A stretch of 34,058 nucleotides of DNA from an uncultured Arachnia sp. (GTDB lineage Bacteria; Actinomycetota; Actinomycetes; Propionibacteriales; Propionibacteriaceae): contig CAKUBE010000015.1 of the NCBI GenBank assembly GCA_934636715.1, forward strand, positions 1 to 34,058, given 5' to 3'. The position numbers and the translations under genes are program-made. The notes beneath the pieces are model-generated. The model was not told where the DNA came from. It searched no databases and worked only from the letters and a program-made list of their open reading frames with translations. Each line of letters starts with the position of its first letter. The first letter of the stretch is position 1. Positions 30,167 through 34,058 of the stretch are shown one piece after another.

Positions 30167-30745
30167 ATGAGCACCTCCACGACCGCCGCCCGCCCCACGC
30201 TCGGCAAGGCCGTGCTCGTCGTCGGGAGCATCCTCGCCGTCATGTGGGCACTCGAGTCCCTGGACGCCGTGACGCTGAATGCGCTCGACTCGTTCGGCAT
30301 CCAGCCGCGACAACTCAGCGAACTGCCCAACATCCTGTGGGCGCCGCTGCTGCACTTCGGCTGGCCGCACCTGATCTCCAACAGCATCCCGTTCCTGGTG
30401 CTCGGCGTGCTGACCTACCTGAGCGGGGCCGGCCGGTTCGTCGCGACCACGCTGATCTCCGTCGTCGTCTCCGGACTCACCGCGTGGCTGCTGGCCCCGC
30501 CCGGGAGCATCACCGCGGGCGCGTCCGGCGTGGTCTTCGGCTACTTGACCTACCTGCTCGTGCGCGGCTTCTACAGCAGGAGCATCGCGCAGATCCTGCT
30601 GGCCGTCGTCGTCTTCGCCGTCTACGGCACCGTGCTGCTCGGCGTCCTGCCCGGCGCCCCGGGCATCAGCTGGCAGGCGCACCTCGGAGGCGCCGTCGGC
30701 GGCGTGCTGGCCGCGTGGTGGCTGCACGGGCGCGAATCTAGATGA
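30167..30745 (+). CDS. Rhomboid-family intramembrane serine protease
   Basis: A protein of 192 residues with six membrane helices. It holds the catalytic pair: S120 in AGASGVVFGY (GxSG motif) and H172 in WQAHLGGAVGG. H68 and N72 in HFGWPHLISN supply the oxyanion-hole helix. It cleaves membrane proteins within the bilayer; targets are unknown. The ATG at 30167 follows the FadR-type gene by 17 bases. Its 3' end overlaps the convergent mca gene by 8 bases. Confidence 0.88.
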   Translation: MSTSTTAARPTLGKAVLVVGSILAVMWALESLDAVTLNALDSFGIQPRQLSELPNILWAPLLHFGWPHLISNSIPFLVLGVLTYLSGAGRFVATTLISVVVSGLTAWLLAPPGSITAGASGVVFGYLTYLLVRGFYSRSIAQILLAVVVFAVYGTVLLGVLPGAPGISWQAHLGGAVGGVLAAWWLHGRESR

Positions 30746-31634
30746 TGAACTCCGGCACCAGGGGCTCGGGGCGGAGGCCTGCGAACAGGTCGTCCTCGGG
30801 GATCATCGTCGGCACCTTCGACACCACCAACTGGTAGTCCTCCGTCGGCCAGCCCGCCTGCTGGATGACGAGCGGCACGCCGAACCACGGGCCGTCCGGG
30901 TCGATCTGGGTGGCGTGGGCGCGCAGGGCGTCGTCGCGCACGGGGAAGTACTCGGCGCAGTCGACGAACGTGGTGAGCCGGCCGTAGGAGTAGGGGTCCT
31001 CGTCGAAGAACGGGAACTCGCAGTCGAGGCCGCTGTCGTGCATGATCCGCTCGAGCTGCTCGTAGCGACGGCGGTGGAAGCCCATGTGGTAGTACAGCTT
31101 CGCAGCCTGCCAGGCCGGGCCGTGCTCGGGCCATCGCCCCGGGTCGGCGGCGGCCTTGAACGCCTCGACGGTGATCCGATTGCACATGATGTGGTCGGCG
31201 TGCGGGTACCCGCCCTGCTCGTCGTAAGTCGTGACGACGTGCGGGCGGAACTCGCGGATGACCTTCACCAGCCGCCCCGCCGCGACCGTCGCGTCCTCGC
31301 GACCGAAGCAGCCTTCGGGAAGGTCCGCGAACGGGTCGCCGTCGCGGAATCCCGAGTCGACGAACCCCAGCCAGACCTGCTGGAAGCCGAGGATCTCGCG
31401 GGCCCTGCGCATCTCGTCGGCCCTGATCTCCGCAATGTTCCGCTCGATCTCGGGATCGCCCGCGAGCTTCGGGTTGAGCACCGAACCGCGCTCGCCTCCC
31501 GTGCAGGTGGCGACCATGACGTCGATGCCCTCCGCGACATACTTCGCGGTCGTCGCGGCACCCTTGCTCGACTCGTCGTCGGGGTGCGCGTGCACGTGCA
31601 GCAGGCGCAACTGGGAGATTCGGGCGACGGACAT
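30738..31634 (-). CDS. mca: Mycothiol S-conjugate amidase Mca
   Basis: A protein of 298 residues of the LmbE-like zinc hydrolases. HAHPDDESSKGAA (15-27) supplies H17 and D20, and GGYPHADHIM (141-150) supplies further His ligands. ALRAHATQIDPD and the SSKGAAT text favour Mca over the deacetylase MshB. Mca splits mycothiol S-conjugates to a mercapturic acid in detoxification, so the organism should make mycothiol. The start is ATG 31634, as CACAAT lies 7 bases upstream. It is divergent from the DUF4307 gene. Confidence 0.92.
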   Translation of the reverse strand: MSVARISQLRLLHVHAHPDDESSKGAATTAKYVAEGIDVMVATCTGGERGSVLNPKLAGDPEIERNIAEIRADEMRRAREILGFQQVWLGFVDSGFRDGDPFADLPEGCFGREDATVAAGRLVKVIREFRPHVVTTYDEQGGYPHADHIMCNRITVEAFKAAADPGRWPEHGPAWQAAKLYYHMGFHRRRYEQLERIMHDSGLDCEFPFFDEDPYSYGRLTTFVDCAEYFPVRDDALRAHATQIDPDGPWFGVPLVIQQAGWPTEDYQLVVSKVPTMIPEDDLFAGLRPEPLVPEFII

Positions 31635-31641
31635 GGTCGGT

Positions 31642-31647
31642 ATTGTG
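31642..31647 (-). promoter_or_regulatory. Leaderless -10 (CACAAT) of mca
   Basis: Minus-strand CACAAT lies 7 bases before the ATG at 31634. Confidence 0.45.
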
Positions 31648-31693
31648 CCCGGCTCGCGGCTCGGCCCGCTCACGGTCTCAGTGGTTCGGCGGG

Positions 31694-31699
31694 CACAAT
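31694..31699 (+). promoter_or_regulatory. Leaderless -10 (CACAAT) of the DUF4307 gene
   Basis: CACAAT lies 6 bases before the GTG at 31706, mirroring the mca promoter on the other strand: both read GGGCACAAT. Confidence 0.45.
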
Positions 31700-31705
31700 G
31701 GAGGC

Positions 31706-32104
31706 GTGACCCCAGACGAGGCGCGTATCAAGGCGCGTTACCCCAGCCGTCGTCCCGTCGACCTCCTCGTCGGCGGTGCCGCCGGTGCGGCCCTGCTCGG
31801 CGCCATCGCGCTCGTCACGCTCCAAGGGCTCCAGCAGTCGAATCCGCCGGTCGTCGGGGACGTGCACAGCTTCACCGTGCAGGGTGCGCACGAGGTCAGT
31901 GCCGAGATCATCGTGCAGCGCCGCGACCCGGGCACCCCCGCGGTGTGCGAACTGACGGCGCAGGCGCAGTCGTTCGAGGTCGTCGGCGAGGCCACCCTCG
32001 AGGTCCCGCCCGGCACCGAGAAGCTGACCCGCGTACCCGTCGCCGTCAAGACCATCCGCGAGGCCACGAGCATCGTGATCGACAGCTGCACCGTCGCCCC
32101 CTGA
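31706..32104 (+). CDS. DUF4307-family membrane protein
   Basis: A protein of 132 residues. A short cytosolic N-terminus with ARYPSRR is followed by one membrane helix (LLVGGAAGAALLGAIALVTL, about 20-39) and an extracytoplasmic beta-rich domain with two Cys (VCELTAQAQS and IDSCTVAP), probably a disulfide. The family is actinobacterial, commonly next to mca, and of unknown function. GTG at 31706 is chosen over an in-frame start 21 codons earlier because of the CACAAT -10 and the position of the helix. Confidence 0.82.
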   Translation: MTPDEARIKARYPSRRPVDLLVGGAAGAALLGAIALVTLQGLQQSNPPVVGDVHSFTVQGAHEVSAEIIVQRRDPGTPAVCELTAQAQSFEVVGEATLEVPPGTEKLTRVPVAVKTIREATSIVIDSCTVAP

Positions 32105-32146
32105 CCCCGGTTCCACGATCGCCGGCCGCGTCTTGCACACCCCTGC

Positions 32147-32152
32147 TAGGGT
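32147..32152 (+). promoter_or_regulatory. Leaderless -10 (TAGGGT) of greA
   Basis: TAGGGT lies 6 bases before the ATG at 32159. Confidence 0.5.
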
Positions 32153-32158
32153 GGCCGG

Positions 32159-32662
32159 ATGTCTGAAACTTCTGTCGACGTGGTGTGGCTCACGCAAGAG
32201 GCCTACGACAAGCTCGAGGCCGAACTGAACGAGCTGAAGACCGTAGGACGCCCCGAGGTGAGCGCGCGCATCGCCGCCGCCCGCGAGGAGGGCGACCTCT
32301 CCGAGAACGGCGGCTACCACGCCGCCCGCGAGGAGCAGGGTCAGATGGAGGGCCGCATCCGCCAACTGGAAGACCTCCTCCGCCGGGCGCAGGTCGGCTC
32401 CGCCGCAGGCGCCGCCGACGAGGTCGCCCCCGGGAAGCTCGTCACGATCGCCTACGACGGCGACGAGGACGACACCGACACGTTCCTCCTCGGCTCCCGC
32501 GAGGTGCTCGGCACCGACGACTCTGTCGACCACTCCGTGTACTCCCCGCAGTCGCCGCTGGGCGCGGCGGTGCTGGGCGCGAAGGTCGGCGACGAGGTGC
32601 GCTACACGGCCCCCAACGGCAAGGAGCTGATGGTGGTCGTCACGAAGGTCGAGTCGCTGTAG
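32159..32662 (+). CDS. greA: Transcription elongation factor GreA
   Basis: A protein of 167 residues. The N-terminal coiled coil (about 10-80) has the acidic tip EEGDLSENGGYHAAREEQ (43-60; D46 and E49 stimulate RNA cleavage by stalled RNA polymerase). A C-terminal FKBP-like domain follows (about 90-167), with the signature VYSPQSPLGAAVLGAKVGDE. It closely follows mycobacterial GreA (Rv1080c). The start VVWLTQEAYDKLEAEL region and the TAGGGT -10 agree on ATG 32159. Confidence 0.95.
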   Translation: MSETSVDVVWLTQEAYDKLEAELNELKTVGRPEVSARIAAAREEGDLSENGGYHAAREEQGQMEGRIRQLEDLLRRAQVGSAAGAADEVAPGKLVTIAYDGDEDDTDTFLLGSREVLGTDDSVDHSVYSPQSPLGAAVLGAKVGDEVRYTAPNGKELMVVVTKVESL

Positions 32663-32684
32663 CTGCCCTGAGCAGTCTCCCGGC

Positions 32685-33107
32685 TCAGGGAGCGTCGGAA
32701 AGAAGCTGCGCCGCGATCTCCGCGCTGAGCTCTCCCCGAGCGACGCGCGCGAGGATCTGCTCCTCGGCCGTCTCTCCGTCGACGGCGCTGTGGGCGGGCT
32801 CCGGGCCTGTCGCTTCCTGGGGTTCCGCGCCCGGCTCGAGACCGATCTTCGCGAGCACCGCGTCAAGGCGGGCCCGCGCCGTCGGATAGGACACCTGGAG
32901 GTGTTTCTCGACCTCGCGCAGGTTGCCCCGCGACCCGAGGAACACGCGCAGCAGCGCGAGGTCGTCGCGGCTCAGCGCGCAGAACTCGCAGCTGGCGAAC
33001 TCGCCGGCGATCTCCGTGCCGCAGCCGCGGCAGCCCTTGCGGGTGGTGATCAGCCGGTCGCCGCAGACCGGGCACTCGGCCGGGGCGTGGTACAGGTGCG
33101 GCCCCAT
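32685..33107 (-). CDS. DUF2089-family zinc-ribbon/HTH protein
   Basis: A protein of 140 residues. Three CxxC pairs (C12/C15, C26/C29, C40/C43) form zinc ribbons. A helix-turn-helix-like region follows (LSRDDLALLRVFLGSRGNL, then VEKHLQVSYPTARARLDAVL, about 46-85), as in DUF2089 proteins. The C-terminus ends in a short helix with a SHOCT-like look (EEQILARVARGELSAEIAAQ). It is probably a small DNA-binding regulator of, or partner to, the gene before it. GGAGG precedes the ATG at 33107 by 6 bases; the upstream gene ends one base before this start. Confidence 0.8.
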   Translation of the reverse strand: MGPHLYHAPAECPVCGDRLITTRKGCRGCGTEIAGEFASCEFCALSRDDLALLRVFLGSRGNLREVEKHLQVSYPTARARLDAVLAKIGLEPGAEPQEATGPEPAHSAVDGETAEEQILARVARGELSAEIAAQLLSDAP

Positions 33108-33108
33108 G

Positions 33109-33903
33109 TCAGGCCTCCGACTTCACGGTCGCCATGCCCATCACGACGGCGATGTCCAGCCGCGCCGAGCCGTTGCCGACGACGTATTCGTCGACCTTGT
33201 CGCCGCCGTCGGGCCAGTTGATCCGGCCGAACTTCGCCTCGCCGCGAATGGCCACGTTGGCCCCCTCCGTCAGGTTGACGGCGAGCGAGCCGGTCTCCAC
33301 GCGCAGCCGCGAACGCCCCGACCGCAACGGACCCTCGACGCACACGCCGCCGGCCTGGCTGAGCAGGTCCTCTACCTCCTCGACGTCGTCCAGGGTTGCG
33401 CCGCCTGCCGTCACCCGGATGCGTCCGAGGTGCGGCACCTTCGCGGTGCGCAACGAGCCCGTCGTGACCTCCGCGTCGATGATGAGCTTGGGGTTGACGC
33501 GGACGACCAGCTCCTTGCCGATGCCGATGTCGCGCAGGTCGTCGAGGCTGCGCGGCGGCCGGATCAGGGAGAAGCCCTGGAAGTTGGGGCCGATCTCGTC
33601 GGTGGAGTTGATCTCCATGACGGTGCCGACGCGGCGCAGCGCGTGCGGCCCGTCGACCGAGAGGGTGCTGACCGTGGGGTCACCCTCGATCCGGACGCGG
33701 CGGCCGACGGCGGTGACCGCGACGCGCGCCAGCCCACCCGACGACGCGCCGCCCTTGCTGCCCTGCGACGCCTTCTGCGTGGGTGCGGCGTCGGACTCCT
33801 CGGCCGCGCGCTTTGCGGCCTCGATGCGGCGCCCCGCCTCTGCTGTGTCGATGCGACCCGCGGCGAGGTCGTCGAGGATGCCGCTCAAATCTGCATTAGC
33901 CAT
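33109..33903 (-). CDS. DUF4097-like beta-helix protein with SHOCT-like N-terminus
   Basis: A protein of 264 residues with no signal peptide. The N-terminal helix-pair LDDLAAGRIDTAEAGRRIEA (10-29) resembles SHOCT/short bilobal segments. A linker follows, then about 200 residues of regular short strands (VRIEGDPTVSTLSVDG, LRTAKVPHLGRIRVTAGG, SRLRVETGSLAVNLTEGANV), the right-handed beta-helix style of DUF4097/adhesin-like proteins. The role is unknown; pairing with a DUF2089 gene is a recurrent arrangement in actinobacteria. TAAGGT lies 6 bases before the ATG at 33903. Confidence 0.72.
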   Translation of the reverse strand: MANADLSGILDDLAAGRIDTAEAGRRIEAAKRAAEESDAAPTQKASQGSKGGASSGGLARVAVTAVGRRVRIEGDPTVSTLSVDGPHALRRVGTVMEINSTDEIGPNFQGFSLIRPPRSLDDLRDIGIGKELVVRVNPKLIIDAEVTTGSLRTAKVPHLGRIRVTAGGATLDDVEEVEDLLSQAGGVCVEGPLRSGRSRLRVETGSLAVNLTEGANVAIRGEAKFGRINWPDGGDKVDEYVVGNGSARLDIAVVMGMATVKSEA

Positions 33904-33909
33904 GCGACA

Positions 33910-33915
33910 ACCTTA
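33910..33915 (-). promoter_or_regulatory. Leaderless -10 (TAAGGT) of the DUF4097/DUF2089 pair
   Basis: Minus-strand TAAGGT lies 6 bases before the ATG at 33903. Confidence 0.45.
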
Positions 33916-34027
33916 CCTCGACTTACTATTCCCTAAGCCTGTTTTCCACTTCTAGAACCCTGAGCTGCCCCTGACAGGGCGCCACTACCTCCTGCCGACC
34001 GACGCCGAGCACAGATCTCTCTATATG

Positions 34028-34058
34028 TGGAGGAAGGCCGTATATGAGCCTTCCTCCA
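34028..34058. terminator. Perfect 11-base hairpin at the window edge
   Basis: TGGAGGAAGGC (34028-34038) pairs perfectly with GCCTTCCTCCA (34048-34058) around CGTATATGA. The window ends on the last paired base, so a following T-run cannot be seen. It is a probable terminator for something on either strand, perhaps a small RNA in 33916-34027, where I find no protein gene. Confidence 0.5.

Noticed and set aside
33950..34058. 6C RNA-type structured RNA
   Set aside because: There are C-rich loops, but no two hairpins with six-C loops as that family requires.

Overview
The window is chromosomal DNA of a high-GC Gram-positive bacterium (Actinomycetota). Three things point there. It carries a mycothiol S-conjugate amidase gene (mca). 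It has actinobacterial family members such as DUF4307, DUF4245, a short-chain cis-prenyltransferase of the Rv1086 type and an actinobacterial GreA. About half of its genes appear to start directly at a transcription start (leaderless). A Propionibacteriaceae-like organism is my best guess, but the genus cannot be fixed from this sequence. I count 36 protein genes, no RNA gene that I can support, no insertion sequence and no CRISPR array.

Layout. (1) 1-3.7 kb is an accessory stretch: a transglutaminase-like protein, a fossil of a PIN-domain (VapC-type) toxin, the ribosome-rescue hydrolase arfB, a small nucleoside-deoxyribosyltransferase-like protein, a short DUF6493-like protein and a protein-kinase-fold phosphotransferase-like protein. 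(2) 3.8-5.3 kb holds ychF and a gene-poor stretch with a 56-bp direct repeat and a cluster of short repeat tails. (3) 5.3-12.6 kb holds two iron-uptake operons pointing at each other: a siderophore ABC transporter (binding protein, two permeases, ATPase; + strand) and efeUOB (- strand). They meet with one base between their stop codons. Both promoters carry the same -35 hexamer and a DtxR/IdeR-like box over the -10. (4) 12.6-22.9 kb is mostly housekeeping: M18 aminopeptidase, rmuC, ilvA, ispH, a HAD phosphatase, xseA-xseB, a DUF4245 protein, a cis-prenyltransferase, a hemolysin III-family protein and a MarR regulator. (5) 22.9-30.7 kb has a DUF255 thioredoxin-fold protein, then an operon of a class V aminotransferase with a CUT1-type ABC importer lacking its ATPase. 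A divergent FadR-type regulator and a rhomboid protease follow. (6) 30.7-34 kb holds mca, DUF4307, greA and a DUF2089/DUF4097-like pair.

Gene order of the core genes (xseA/xseB, ispH, ychF; greA, mca, DUF4307, DUF255, hemolysin III, cis-prenyltransferase) matches what I recall of Mycobacterium tuberculosis Rv1080c-Rv1112. The iron block and the aminotransferase/ABC/FadR/rhomboid block look like insertions into that backbone.

The best candidate for an undescribed system is the aminotransferase-ABC importer operon with its divergent FadR-type regulator. Two matching operator-like sites lie in the shared intergenic region. The best structural oddities are the dispersed 56-bp repeat, a 100-base near-perfect hairpin after the M18 gene, and an unusually consistent set of leaderless promoters in two -10 classes (TANNNT and CACANT).
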